Shown: in pieces, positions 35,738-44,942 of the stretch
Layout: the number at the start of each line of letters is the position of its first letter
Numbering within the stretch: the first letter of the stretch is position 1
Origin: Microvelia longipes
Taxonomy: Eukaryota > Arthropoda > Insecta > Hemiptera > Veliidae
Direction of reading: 5' to 3'
DNA: 64,000 nucleotides
Assembly: GCA_018340805.1 (NCBI GenBank)
Contig: JACMZG010001914.1
Coordinates: forward strand, 48,859,104 to 48,923,103
Program-made: the position numbers and the translations under genes
Notes under the pieces: generated by a model
Seen by the model: the letters and a program-made list of their open reading frames with translations, nothing else
Database searches by the model: none
Told to the model about the DNA's origin: nothing

Positions 35738-37053
35738 GTTTGTGTTGTGTGTCAGTTATCATCGTAGCTCCCAGCGTATTTATGCTATAGAGTTGAAACA
35801 TAGTACAAAAATCATTCTTTAGGTCTAGTTGTGCTATCCGGAAAAAAAATTTAAGACGTCAGTAACTCGCAATAATGGCTCAACAAAAATCTTGAAAATT
35901 CATAAAATACTGAAAATGTTTTTGAAGAATTTGTGTGTGATGAAGACAGATATGTGCCAAGTTTTATCATATTATTAGCATTAGTTCAATTTTTATCAAA
36001 TGACTTGTGTCTTGTGTACGTTTTTTAAAAACTTGTGAAAAATCTAAAAATGTTTTAATTGAGTTGAAAATGAATTCACAAGTGTATACCTTTACGTGTT
36101 AATTAAGAACACCAAGTTTAGTTTTTAATACGACAAGTTAAACGATGATTTTTGTTGGATCATAAAAATTAAACAGCACCGATCGTAGTTAGTGCCTAGA
36201 TGGGTGGACACTGGAAAAGAAAGGAATCTATTTACTATCAGAGGACGAGCGAAGCGAGTCCGAAGTCGAGAGGATGAGCGTAGCAAATCCGATGTGATGA
36301 GAAAAAGTTTTGAGGTACCTCGTACTCGGGACGTTTTTTAATACTGTGATTATAATTCTAAACATGGAAAAAAGAAATAATCGTCGAAAAATAGGTGTCA
36401 GAATTTTCTTAAATCAAAACATCTATTAAGATTCCATTGGCTTAGAAACGCTGTTCCTGCACTAAGTAAAAAGGTTATTTGAGAAGTAGGTACCTTAATA
36501 AACTTCTCAAATAATGTTTATTATACTGTAAATAGAGTTAACCAAAAGCGAAAAAAAAACAAAAAAAAACCCTAACATTGTTTATATAAAAACTTCAAAC
36601 TCAAACGCCGTTATATCTAAAGAACTGTTATACCTTTAATACATGAACGTGTTGCTGTAGAGTCTAACCATATCTTGTAATTTTCTAATATTTTCATTTG
36701 TTGGCATTTCATTGTCTTTTGTTTGATTCATTTTGTTATTTTTCATATGCCATCTTTTATTTTTTAATTGATTAATTATTATATTTTTTTCTTTATAAAT
36801 TGCTCACTGGATGTTTTAAACTAAATTTTATTTTACGTTTAAATGTCCTATATTTATAATTTCATACAATATTTTTTATTATTTCATTGGTTTATTTCAT
36901 TTCATCTTTGCAGGACTCTCTTGGATACTGACTAGAAAGCAGATTCCAGAACTAGAAACAATGACAAACGCTTACCAAGCACTAGACAGACAGAAAATAA
37001 GTAGAGCTTTCTACTTGAGAACTAATCAGATCAGCTGTCCCGATGACTTCTGA
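27145..37053 (+). CDS. Apolipoprotein D/Lazarillo-like secreted lipocalin, isoform with terminal exon 5a
   Basis: Join of 27,145-27,261; 30,573-30,703; 33,511-33,602; 34,260-34,346; 36,914-37,053 (567 bp, 188 residues plus stop). All introns are GT-AG and the phases agree (0, 2, 1, 1). An N-terminal hydrophobic segment ending CLAQ is a signal peptide, so the protein is secreted or lumenal. The lipocalin GxW motif is GKWYE at residues 42-46. The second conserved region is TDYDNFAVVYSC at 123-134, and the third is SWILTR at 145-150. Cysteines at 26, 60, 134 and 184 fit the two apoD disulfides (26-134, 60-184). N89-I-T is a likely N-glycosylation site. Family members bind small hydrophobic ligands such as lipids, retinoids or pigments in a beta-barrel; the ligand here is unknown. 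Length matches apoD (about 189 residues). Repeats fill the introns but the exons are intact. Confidence 0.93.
27840..28380. repeat. Degenerate repeat of GTCGA/TTGAATCGA words in intron 1
   Basis: Words such as GACTTAAGTC, GAATCGACTT, AGTCGATTCAAATCGAC and their inverses recur every 10-25 bases with no fixed period. The stretch is rich in CG dinucleotides compared with its surroundings and has many local inverted pairs. It has no coding frame. Confidence 0.55.
28553..28820 (+). mobile_element. SINE family S1 copy in lipocalin intron 1, 17-bp target duplication
   Basis: The SINE body is 28,570-28,803. It has the tRNA-like head (GTGGTCGAGGTCGTTAGGGC; GGGGTTCGCATCCC), the GATGAGCCGCAAGGCTC block and an ATT tail. 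The identical 17-mer TTATATGGTATTTAAAA flanks it at 28,553-28,569 and 28,804-28,820. It has the same orientation as the gene. Confidence 0.92.
29150..29865. repeat. Palindromic foldback-like element in intron 1, about 0.7 kb
   Basis: The left arm (AGTACAAGAGCCTGAAAAAT, CTCATTTTGTACCACTTCAA) mirrors the right arm (TTGAAGTAGTACAAAATGAG, TTTTTTCAGGTCTGGCTCTT). The inner pair is AAAGTGTTT/AAACACTCG-type with ATCCGATTTTGG. The centre is near 29,505. Arms of about 340 bp are imperfect. No frame, and no target duplication recognised. Confidence 0.75.
30050..30290. repeat. Degenerate TATA/TACGTA-rich simple repeat in intron 1
   Basis: Alternating words such as ATATATAC, ATACGTATAC, TATACGTAT and TATGTATGTG form a low-complexity stretch with many short palindromes. 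Confidence 0.5.
30573..30703 (+). CDS. Lipocalin exon 2 (GxW motif)
   Basis: Codes residues 40-82 plus two bases of codon 83. Acceptor TTTACAG|TAC, donor GT|GTAAGT. It holds GKWYEAERY, the first structurally conserved lipocalin region, and GGKCVSATYTQ with Cys60. Phase 2. Confidence 0.93.
31020..31158 (+). mobile_element. 3'-end fragment of a non-LTR element
   Basis: A TTGTTATTGAGCTCTGCTCG segment followed by TTGTTACAATAAATAAATAA is the type of short 3' end with an (AATA)n tail seen in CR1/L2-like retrotransposons. The coding part is missing. Confidence 0.4.
31315..31560. mobile_element. Hairpin MITE-like element in intron 2, about 245 bp
   Basis: Ends TAATAAAAAAAACACACTAG and CTAGTGGGTTTTTTATTA are inverse. 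So are ATATATTGTCAACC and GGTTGACAATATAT, and also GACTTTACGTCAT and ATGACGTAAAGTC. AGCTGTTTACAGAC faces GTCTGTAAACAGCT at the centre (about 31,432), and nearly the whole length folds. Confidence 0.8.
31690..33060 (+). pseudogene. 5'-truncated non-LTR reverse transcriptase in intron 2
   Basis: An open frame at 31,713-32,249 carries RT blocks in order: STTKAIVEI, LIDFSKAFDLVNHELL, GVPQGSILGPLLFLVFINDL, and the catalytic YADD. A frameshift at about 32,246 moves the coding to another frame (CKLLGVNI, LKWEKHI). Stops then accumulate, although C-terminal segments such as YNTRNKGKLV and LYNKLTDDVKK can still be read to a stop near 32,891. A 3' AATAAA and a run of ATTCT repeats (33,026-33,058) close it. 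Sense orientation with respect to the lipocalin. The element is of the Jockey/CR1 group and is dead. Confidence 0.85.
33205..33345 (+). repeat. Tandem duplication of about 76 bp in intron 2
   Basis: Two almost identical units with AAAAGCCATCCATTTGGTGT, GGCCTTTCTGAAAATGGAAC and GTAGGGTA. Confidence 0.85.
33372..33418 (-). ncRNA. tRNA 5'-half-like relic
   Basis: On the minus strand GACAGCTCAGTTGGTCAGAG is a good tRNA D-arm/A box, followed by GCGTCCAATTGCATCTTG. No B box or T arm follows, so this is a fragment. Confidence 0.4.
33511..33602 (+). CDS. Lipocalin exon 3
   Basis: Completes codon 83 and codes residues 84-113 plus one base. Acceptor TTGTTACAG|G, donor CCAG|GTACTG. It holds the N-I-T sequon at residue 89 and the PAKLTVTF strand, as in apoD. 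Phase 1. Confidence 0.92.
33950..34197 (+). repeat. Dispersed family R2 copy in intron 3
   Basis: TATAACCTTAACACATTC, GATGAGGTTACACAGAGCCC, CCCCAAAAAGATGATTTAAG and GCCCCCTCATTAG match the copies at 14,085-14,385 (inverse) and 50,205-50,490. It ends about 60 bp upstream of the exon 4 acceptor. Confidence 0.6.
34260..34346 (+). CDS. Lipocalin exon 4 (second conserved region)
   Basis: Completes codon 114 and codes residues 115-142 plus one base. It contains YWVIDTDYDNFAVVYSC, the TDY region with Cys134. The donor is TCA|GTAAGT. The acceptor is CAGCAG (34,257-34,262); the first AG gives Ala114, the second would drop exactly that codon. Confidence 0.93.
34353..35155. other. Intron 4 sequence, nothing recognised
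   Basis: AT-rich intron sequence without a recognisable repeat or frame. Confidence 0.45.
35156..35372 (-). mobile_element. SINE family S1 variant in intron 4
   Basis: Plus-strand order: CCCATTTTAGGGCCTTTCAG, GGGAACCCACCTCAGGGTG, GAGCATAGCCCGGGCTGCGA, ACCTCCGGTGCCGAAATCGA. It is the inverse of the S1 layout with a diverged middle, and the same variant as the 37,369-37,600 copy. Confidence 0.75.
35470..36345 (+). mobile_element. Dispersed family R1 copy in intron 4, split by TA tract
   Basis: Starts with TACCGTAGGTATATAGGAAA, then CCGAAACCGGGATGTCACCG, the TA tract, TCATCGTAGCTCCCAGCG, a GACGTCAGTAACTCGCAATA block and GGACGAGCGAAGCGAGTCCG, and ends GAGGTACCTCGTACTCGG. Opposite orientation to 9515-10,290 and 60,183-60,985. 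No coding frame. Confidence 0.75.
35589..35742. repeat. TA microsatellite inside R1 copy
   Basis: About 150 bp of TA with a few GT/GC interruptions. It lies where other R1 copies carry CA/GT or CATA runs. Confidence 0.9.
36914..37053 (+). CDS. Lipocalin terminal exon 5a
   Basis: 140 bp: completes codon 143 (Arg) and codes residues 144-188, then TGA. Acceptor TTTGCAG|GA. It contains SWILTRKQ (third conserved region), TNQISCP with Cys184, and ends DDF. A possible poly(A) signal AATAAA lies at 37,303-37,308. Confidence 0.92.
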
Positions 37054-37368
37054 ACAGTCAAGACTGAACCGCTGTACACAACTTATTGTTACTAACATAG
37101 CATTAGCAAAGACTAACTCAAACAATGATCTACTAAATAATATTAGTTCTTTGTTATAAATTGTCTGTTATACAAAAATACTTTCAAACAGTGGCGTAGC
37201 AATTGACACTTGATGAGTGTGGGTTTAGCACAACCATAATCAGTTTACTTGTTAAACGTTATAGAGGCGTAAACCTTTACGGGGGCATTAAACCAGTGTA
37301 GCAATAAACTCTGTGTGGAAAGAGAGATAATGATTGTGAGTTTAGAATAACCATAATTAAGTTCCCCT

Positions 37369-37600
37369 GAAATGAAATGAAATGCCCGTTTTAGGGCCTT
37401 TCGGCCCATCATGGTATTCACCTTGCGGGAACCACCTCAGGTGGGTTGCATCTACTACACTCTAAGAATTAATTAAAGTAGGCGAAATCTTTTTATACAA
37501 ATACTATTAATAAAATCTTAGAGTATAGCCCGGGCTGCGAACCCCGGACCTCCGGTGCCGAAATCGAACGCCTTTACGATCACGGCCACGGAGGCAGACC
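37369..37600 (-). mobile_element. SINE family S1 variant downstream of exon 5a
   Basis: On the minus strand the head (GCCTCCGTGGCCGTGATCGT, then GGGGTTCGCAGCCCGGG), the CCTGAGGTGGTTCCCGCAAG block and the GGGCCGAAAGGCCC-type 3' block are all clear, ending in a short ATTTC tail. CCCCTG on both sides may be part of a target duplication. Confidence 0.8.
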
Positions 37601-38173
37601 CCTGTAAAACTGTGACTGTAAAGGTAACTTAGTTCCCCTGTAAAACTTTAATTGAAAAGCAGATTTTAACCCATAACAAATAAACCATATGGGTACAAAG
37701 TGAGATAAAGAAAAATATTACATTTTTTAGACCCAAAAAGTACATTTTAAAAATTCGTGGTTTGTATAGGGGGAACCCGAGGTCAGAAGTACCTTTCCGT
37801 TTCCTATGCCTTTTAAAAACTTAATGATTGAAAGTAAGAATATAAAAACACTACAGATTAAAGATACTGGGTTTTATTGATCTGTCGTTTATGGTTGATT
37901 AGAAGCAGTTATACTGATTTGCATTTCATACTATTTGTTCTTACGTAACAGTTCTAAATATATTAGTAGCCTGCTGAACTATTTTCTAGAGCAGGTGTCT
38001 AGAAATCTTTTCAGGAATGAAGGTAATAGTTTACGGGAATGATCTATAACTGAGATATAACTTTGAGGAGACACTCTAATATTACGACTTATCGGAGGAA
38101 AACATTACCCCTCTAATTTATATAATTATTGTGATTAAAATTAATCATTTGCTCATTAATTAGATAAGAGAGA

Positions 38174-39285
38174 CATCTTCATTAGTTTAGAGAGACATTG
38201 TCATTAGTTAGATACCAGAGACATCTGTCATTAGTTAGATACCAGAGACATCTGTCATTAGTTACGATACCAGAGACATCTGTCATTAGTTAGATACCAG
38301 AGACATGTCATTATTAGATACCAGAGACATCTGTTATTTAGATACCAGAGACACCTGTCATTAGTTAGATACCAGAGACATCTGTCATTAGTTAGATACC
38401 AGAGCTGTCATTAGTTAGATACCAGAGACATCTGTCATTAGTTAGATACCAGAGACATCTGTCATTAGTTAGATACCAGAGACATCTGTCATTAGTTAGA
38501 TACCGGAGACACCTGTCAGATACCAGAGACATCTGTCATTAGTTAGATACCAGAGACATCTGTCTTAGTTAGACATCTGTCATTATTTAGATACCAGAGA
38601 CATCTGTCATTAGTTAGATACCAGAGACATCTGTCATTAGTTAGATACCTGTCATAGCTAGATACCAGAGACACCTGTCATTAGCTAGATACCAGAGACA
38701 TCTGTCATTAGCTGGATACCAGAGACATCTGTCATTAGCAGGATACCAGAGACATCTGTCATTAGTTAGATACCAGAAACATTCGTCATTAGTTAGATAC
38801 CAGAGACCAGAGACTCTGTCATTAGTTAGATACCGAGACATCTGTCATTAGTTAGATACCAGAAACATTCGTCATTAGTTAGATACCAGAGTTACCAGAG
38901 ACATCTGTCATTAGTTAGATACCGGAGACATCTGTCATTAGTTTGATACCAGAAATACCAGAGACACCTGTCATTAGCTAGATACCAGAGACACCTGTCA
39001 TTAGCTAGATACCAGAGACACCTGTCATTAGCTAGATACCAGAGTTGTCATTAGCTAGATACAGAGACACATTAGCTAGATACCACACTGTCATTAGCTA
39101 GATCACACCTGTCATTAGCTAGATACCAGAGACACCTGTCATTAGCTAGATACCAGAGACAGAGATACCAGAGACACCTGTCCAGAGACAGTCATTAGCT
39201 AGATACAGAGACACCTGTCATTAGCTAGATACCAGAGACACCTGTCATTAGCAGGATACCTGAGACATCTGTCATTAGCTGGTTA
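38174..39285. repeat. 27-bp minisatellite between the alternative terminal exons
   Basis: About 38-40 copies of a 27-bp unit containing GATACCAGAGACATCTGTCA and TTAGTTA. Variants replace ATCTGTC by ACCTGTC and GTTAG by GCTAG; the GCTAG variants cluster at the 3' side, so the array has internal structure. Some units are truncated. It starts 1.1 kb after exon 5a and ends about 420 bp before exon 5b. The minus-strand frame within it is an artefact of the 9-codon period. Confidence 0.93.
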
Positions 39286-39703
39286 TACCAAACACGCCGA
39301 CAGGCTGGCCTTATTGCTACAGATGCTTCATAGCAAAAGCTAAGCTGGAGTCTACTTGCTAATATTTAGAAAAGTCCAATATTAGCGAGCTAGTAGCTTA
39401 TTTTACACCCACCTCGCATGAGAATATTTACCTTGTTACCTAATTACAAACTCGTCTAATTAAATTAATAAATAAATAGTTAATATACTATAAATACTTT
39501 AAAATACTTACTACTAATACTACTTACTACTTCATACTTTACATAAAATAATTTTAATATTTTATATATTCTGGTGAACATTATGAAAATTTGTGAGTTC
39601 TATAAAATCAAAACTAATACCAAAAAAAATTAAATCCATACTTAACCATTAACATCCATTAATTTATATCCATATATTAACCCTACTATTTAATTTTTTT
39701 CAG

Positions 39704-39843
39704 AATTCTCATGGATATTGACAAGGCAGCAGAACCCCAGTCAAGAAACGCTGAACGCTGCATACGCCGTTGCAGATAAGAACGGAATAAAACGTTCCTT
39801 GTACATGAAGACCAATCAGAGTAACTGCCCTGAAGGTTATTAA
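39704..39843 (+). CDS. Lipocalin alternative terminal exon 5b
   Basis: Acceptor TTTTTTTCAG|AA. 140 bp, the same length and phase as exon 5a, so exon 4 can join either one. It completes codon 143 (Lys) and codes SWILTRQQ, TNQSNCP with Cys184, and a GY C-terminus, then TAA. By my count 21 of 45 residues equal exon 5a, so this is an old tandem exon duplication. It adds an N-Q-S sequon at 180-182 that exon 5a lacks. AATAAA at 40,239-40,244 is a candidate poly(A) signal. It could instead be the last exon of a lost paralogous gene, but the intact acceptor and frame favour use. Confidence 0.88.
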
Positions 39844-40615
39844 GACTGTCAAAACGATTTCTAACAAAATGCTACTTCATTGCAAATAATAAGCCGAAAA
39901 ACGTTTACCTGTGTGTTGTTCAATTAATCGAATAATAGCCGTATTAATTTTTGTTATTTAAATCAACTATAAATATATTTTTGACGGTTTTTGAACTTAA
40001 TTCTAATTCTTTAATTGAATTATTTAATTTTCCTTAATTTGTTTTTTTTAATCCCTTAATTGTTAATTTAAAATAAAATAATTACAGTCCATAGTTATCT
40101 ATGGCTGTTTTTACTAACGACGACATTATTTGTTGCCGTTAGTAAAAATTGTTCGAAGTCAATTTTAATTATTCATTATTCGAATAATTGCCCAATTTTC
40201 ATCGAATGACGTGTGATTAAATGATCTTGCCACAGTAGAATAAACGTTTATGGAAAGTATATTCTTGATTTTTGAGTCCTTCCTTTCAGAAAACCACCTC
40301 TCACCGCTCTACCCCCTCCAAAAACCTAATCTTACTTGCTAAGTTTTTTAAGTTAATTCGCTAAAACCCTTATCCTACTTGTCTCAAGGTTATTTTTATG
40401 TAATATATATGTAAGGAAATAATAAAAATAGGAGTATTATAGAATTTCAAAACGTGGGCTTAATAAGTCACTGAAGGAAAGGACTTACTGTAAATCACAA
40501 TTAATGACTTTTAACTTTACATGTAAAACTATCATCTTTGTTTTGTAGTATGTCTATTAACTCACATAATTCATAAAAGCTGTCCTACGCTTCTTGAAAA
40601 CCTTTTCTTCCACTC
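39844..40615. other. 3' flank of lipocalin, no further gene
   Basis: Holds the likely 3' UTR of the 5b transcript up to about 40,260, then AT-rich sequence. A short perfect hairpin-like pair TTTTTACTAACG / CGTTAGTAAAAA lies at about 40,109-40,148. Confidence 0.45.
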
Positions 40616-40617
40616 TG

Positions 40618-41130
40618 AATCTAAAACATAAAAAATCCAAATAAATTAATCTAATATAATCGAATTAATAAATAAAATCCAAATAAATTAATCCAAAAAC
40701 AATAAATTAATAATATAATCGATTAAATTAATTAATAATAAAATCCAAATAAATTAATCAAAAAATAAATTAATAATATAATCGATTAAATTAATTAGTA
40801 AAAAGATCCAAATAAATTAATCCAAGAATTAATAAAAAGATCCAAATAAATTAATCCATGAATTAATAAAAAGGCCCAAATAAATTAATCCATGAATTAA
40901 TAAAAAGATTCAAATAAATTAATCCATGAATTAATAAAAAGATCCAAATAAATTAATCCATGAATTAATAAAAAGATCAAATAAATGAATCATGAATTAA
41001 TAAAAAGATCCAAATAAATTAATCCATGAATTAATAAAAAGATTCAAATAAATAATCAAAAAAGATCAAATAAATTAATCCATGAATTAATAAAAAGATC
41101 CAAATAAATTAATCCAATAAAAACTTATAC
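40618..41130. repeat. 34-bp AT-rich minisatellite
   Basis: About a dozen units with AAATAAATTAATCCATGAAT and TAATAAAAAGATCC, with several truncated units. No coding relevance. Confidence 0.85.
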
Positions 41131-41736
41131 AATTAATTAATCCAAAAATTAATTAATCCGTATCAATAGTTTATGGTTAGTTCTGTTTATTAGTTTACAT
41201 AATTTCTTCTTAAACTACTTGATTAAAGTGTTATTTAATTTATACTTTACAAAATTTTGTAACATATTACACAATCATTTTATTAATTAATTAAAAAATT
41301 AATCAATATAATTACAATAAACATGTGACATACCTCATAAGTAATTTATTATTAAAAATTTATTTAAAAAAATGTGAAATTTAAAATGTTGTATAACTTT
41401 GCTCAAAGAACTAGCAATGTTCTTTCTTTCTTTACCCTTTTTCTTCAGAGGTATAATAGTGAATCATTGCCAAAGAATGATCTATCCTTAATTTAGCTAT
41501 AATTGTTTGTAAATAATTGTAATATTTAGATCTTTTAATTTATTAATTTTGTTGATAAGTTATTTTTTATAATTTATTTTAAATGATGTGCAATTATAGC
41601 TTTTAAGTGTTAAATAAAGTAAATTAAAAAAGGTTATTGAGTTTTAAAAAAAATTCTTATACCCAATCATATGATCTGAGTTTTCGTATTAGGGGGGAAA
41701 ATAAATGAATTAGGAGCACTCTCCTGTCCAAAGAAA
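41131..41736. other. AT-rich spacer, nothing recognised
   Basis: No motif-bearing frame and no repeat recognised. Composition changes sharply to GC-richer at about 41,700, where the following overlapping frames begin. Confidence 0.4.
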
Positions 41737-42285
41737 ATGCGGCTGGAATCTCCCCTAATGCAAATATGGGGAGTAATCCGATTACTACTATGCTTCTGGA
41801 GTGGGGAGTATCTCACCAAACTGGAACAACTTATTCAAATTTGGCTGTTCCAGAGTCCCACGATTCACACTCGGGAACTGTTGGAGGAACTTCTAGCAAC
41901 TATAACGAAACAGAACGAGACATTGAATCCCTGCTCGACCAAGCAAGAAGTGATTTCCTGTATATCAAAAGAGGTTGACGGATTGTGCACTTCATTGTGC
42001 CCATCATCAACGTTAAACTCGATTCTCGACGAATTAAGAGCGTATTGCAAGAAATTCGTCGAGGAAAGACAAATAGCGTTGTCATCGTGTCAATCCACTT
42101 CATCGAGGAATTTGACCACCTCCACATCATTCATGATTGCTCCTACTCAAACGGACAGTGTAGATGCAGCTGAGCCCAACACATCCTTCAGTTCTACCCA
42201 GGAGCAGCAAGGTACGTCCCCAGCAAATATAAGCGAATTTTTCACTTATTCGAGTTCAGCGATAAGTAGGATCACAAATCCGTGA
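41737..42285 (+). CDS. 182-codon ORF overlapping a densovirus NS1-like frame
   Basis: An intact open frame in a GC-richer island. The product starts with a hydrophobic stretch and becomes Ser/Thr/Gln-rich toward the end, with no domain I recognise. It overlaps, in another frame, a broken frame starting 29 bases downstream that carries a densovirus NS1-like motif. Densoviruses commonly encode NS2 in a frame overlapping the start of NS1, so this could be the NS2-like partner. It could equally be a chance frame kept open by composition. Not evidence of an expressed host gene. Confidence 0.3.
   Translation: MRLESPLMQIWGVIRLLLCFWSGEYLTKLEQLIQIWLFQSPTIHTRELLEELLATITKQNETLNPCSTKQEVISCISKEVDGLCTSLCPSSTLNSILDELRAYCKKFVEERQIALSSCQSTSSRNLTTSTSFMIAPTQTDSVDAAEPNTSFSSTQEQQGTSPANISEFFTYSSSAISRITNP
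41766..42282 (+). pseudogene. Possible endogenous densovirus NS1-like fragment, broken
   Basis: One frame reads through IESLLDQARSDFLY, a stop at 41,976-41,978, then VVIVSIHFIEEF and HLHIIHDCSYSNGQCRC, a second stop at 42,171-42,173, and a further QFYPGAARYVP segment. The H-D-C ... C-R-C cluster after a hydrophobic strand is, to my recollection, characteristic of invertebrate parvovirus (densovirus) NS1. Two stops and no SF3 helicase domain show it is an inactive fragment. No inverted terminal repeat was seen. A cellular or transposon origin cannot be excluded. Confidence 0.4.
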
Positions 42286-42857
42286 GCGTTCAGATATAAG
42301 GAGATATTTAATTGAAAAATAAATTAAATAAGTAAATAGAAATATAGATTAAATAATCTAATAGAATTATAGATCAAATAAGCGAATAGAAGTATATAGA
42401 TATCAAACATTTGCACAGAATTTATACAAATACTAATAATTTCTTCACTCAAATATAACTTAATTTTAGTACAAAGTTTTAATTTAATTATGTAACTGGT
42501 TCAGCAGTATGAACTGTATCAAACTTTAACAACTTGTCTATAAATAAAGATTTATCATGTTGAATATTGTAGCAAGAGAACTCTATTGGACAAAAAAGGA
42601 ACTGGACTAGTACTTACATCTAAAGCTAGAATGCGCTTCAATCTCTATTTATTTCTACTTTAATTTTACAGACAAGTATACCTCAATTAATTACTGTGTA
42701 ATGGAGGTTCGCCAACCAGGCGAATTTCCTTTAATATTCTTTTCTGGTTTTAGTGAGCGGTTTATGCTTCATGACTTTACATGAGCGGATTATCCGTAAA
42801 GCCGGACCGGAGAGCTGGCTCGATATATCGGCGGGTTTCCAGTGTTTACATTTCTAT
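42286..42857. other. Spacer with GC-rich patch, no gene
   Basis: AT-rich to 42,700. It then has a patch with a GGTTCGCCAACCAGGCGAAT hairpin-like block and a GCCGGACCGGAGAGCTGGCT segment. No coding frame with motifs. Confidence 0.4.
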
Positions 42858-43105
42858 TTATTTATTTTATTTATTTATTTTAATATACACAAATATACAT
42901 ACAATAATACGCAAGTAGTTAAACCATACATATTAGTACATAATTAGAGTGTAAAGTCAATCGATAATTAAATTAAAACATTACTTGATTCATCGAAATA
43001 AATTAATTACATACATTTTATAATAAAAGGAAAATCAAAATAATTACTTAAATTTTATAATAAAAAAAAAATTAAACATAAGAAGATATTTAAATTTTAA
43101 AATTC

Positions 43106-44941
43106 ATTTCATACTTTTAAAACTATCTTGATAGATTTCATTTAAGCTGTAAAATTCATTTTCTATTAGGTATTCTTTAATGTACAATTAAAATTATCAA
43201 AATCTAGATTTTTTATTTTATTTGGCAGTAAGTTATATAATTTAGTACATTTATAATATCCCCCACTTTCATACAGTGAAGTTCTATGTTTTGGCACTCT
43301 GAGCAATAAATTATTTCTGGTATTTCTATCAGTTATTACATCAGCGAAATATTCAGAATGATTTTTGACAAATAAAAGACATTTTAAAACAAAAATGCAT
43401 GGTACCGTCAGTAATTTATTCTTTTTAAACTTGCCTTTGCATGAATCTAAAAATTTCATTCCGTATATGATCCTTATAAATTTCTTTTGGAGTAAAAATA
43501 CTTGTTCTAAACTATAAGATGAGCCCCATATAACTATGCCGTAAGTGATTTTACTGTAGATTAACCCATAATAAGCTTGAATCAAATATTTTTCAGAAAT
43601 TCTGCATTTTAATTTTCTAAATAAGTATGTATTTTTGCTTAAGTAGCTACATAAATAATCTAGATGCACATCCCATTTAACCTTATAGTCTATATAAAAC
43701 CCTAAAAATTTGACATCTCTCACTAATTCAAATGCAACATCAATGTTGCAGTAATTTTCACCAGATTTAAAAAGAATGCATTTACTTTTATCAACATTTA
43801 ATTTTAATTTATTAATATTGAGCCATTTTGTAGCCTTCTGGCACACATTTTTAACTTGACTGGCTATTTTATTTTTTTGATTATGAACGGCCACATTAAA
43901 ATCATCAACAAAATTGATTACCTCAGTATTATCATCTCTGACCGTTTCGCTGATACTATTTATATATAGCAGAAATAAAAATGGTGCTATAACGCTTCCT
44001 TGAGGCAGCCCAGTGTGTAAACAAACTTCAGAAGATAAATACACTTTATTATTATAAGTTAAAGAAACCATTTGCTTTCTACAAGTTAAAAAAGATCTAA
44101 TCCAATCAAGGGCTTTACCTCTTACACCATACCTGTACAGTTTATCCAGTAGTAAACCGTGGTCCACAGTGTCAAACGCTTTTGACAAATCTAAGAACAT
44201 TCCTAAGGCTACTTCTTTATTATCTAAAGCTTTTAATATTATTTCTATAAATTCAAACAGAGCAGTCTCGCAGGACTTGCCTTTTAGATATCCATGCTGT
44301 GAGGAATTAACAATATTACATGAATTACAGAAAGTAACTAAACGATTTAACATCAGCTTCTCAATGATTTTTGAAAAAGTAGATAATAGATTAACAGGTC
44401 TATAATTAGCCATATTTAATTCGTCGTCTTTTTTATACAATGGTTTGACAAGCGATACTTTAAGGCATTCAGGAAACACACCGTGGCTAAACGAATCATT
44501 TATCAATTGAAGTAATGCATCAGATATCTCAGGCAAAATTCTTTTAATTATTAATAAAGGAATACCATCTTTACCGCAAGTAAAATCGTTTTTCATATCC
44601 TTGATAACTTGTACTAATTCATTTTTAGAAACAGGATTTAAAAACATAGTTTTATTATTAAAGTAAATATCGTGTTTAAAAGAAGGATCTGATGCCGGAA
44701 TAGAATCTACTATATTTTGGACTGAGTTCACAAAATAACTATTTATATCTTCTGCAATTTTTTGGGCGTTACCTCCAGAAGCCGAAATTAAATTATTTAG
44801 TTTAAAGGACATATCTAAATTATTTTTATTTTCATTTATTACCTTCCATGCAGCTTTATTCATATTTTTAGATTCTTTAATAAATTTATCATTTTTATCT
44901 AAGTTATATTTCTTCAAAAGCTCACAGTATGTCCTATTCAT
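43106..44941 (-). pseudogene. Non-LTR ORF2 reverse transcriptase segment
   Basis: The long frame 44,941-43,166 (591 codons) carries RT blocks in order: LVKPLYKKDD, YRPVNLLSTFSKIIEKLM, HGYLKGKSCETALFEF, MFLDLSKAFDTVDHGLL, GLPQGSVIAPFLFLLYIN, and FVDD at the catalytic site in place of the usual F/YADD. Thumb and C-terminal segments follow. Just before the stop a one-base shift would continue into EYLIENEFYSLNEIY, ending near 43,106, so the displayed stop is a frameshift product. The first Met is not the true start: the frame joins the endonuclease upstream by another shift. Confidence 0.88.
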
Positions 44942-44942
44942 A

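Noticed and set aside
37191..37202. CAGTGGCGTAGC resembling a hAT terminus, with a possible partner GGCTACGCCACTG at about 50,064
   Set aside because: The two are 13 kb apart, surrounded by unrelated sequence and without matching 8-bp flanks; probably separate relics.
38174..39285. CRISPR-like array of regularly spaced repeats
   Set aside because: A tandem minisatellite with no unique spacers, in a spliced animal gene; CRISPR does not apply.
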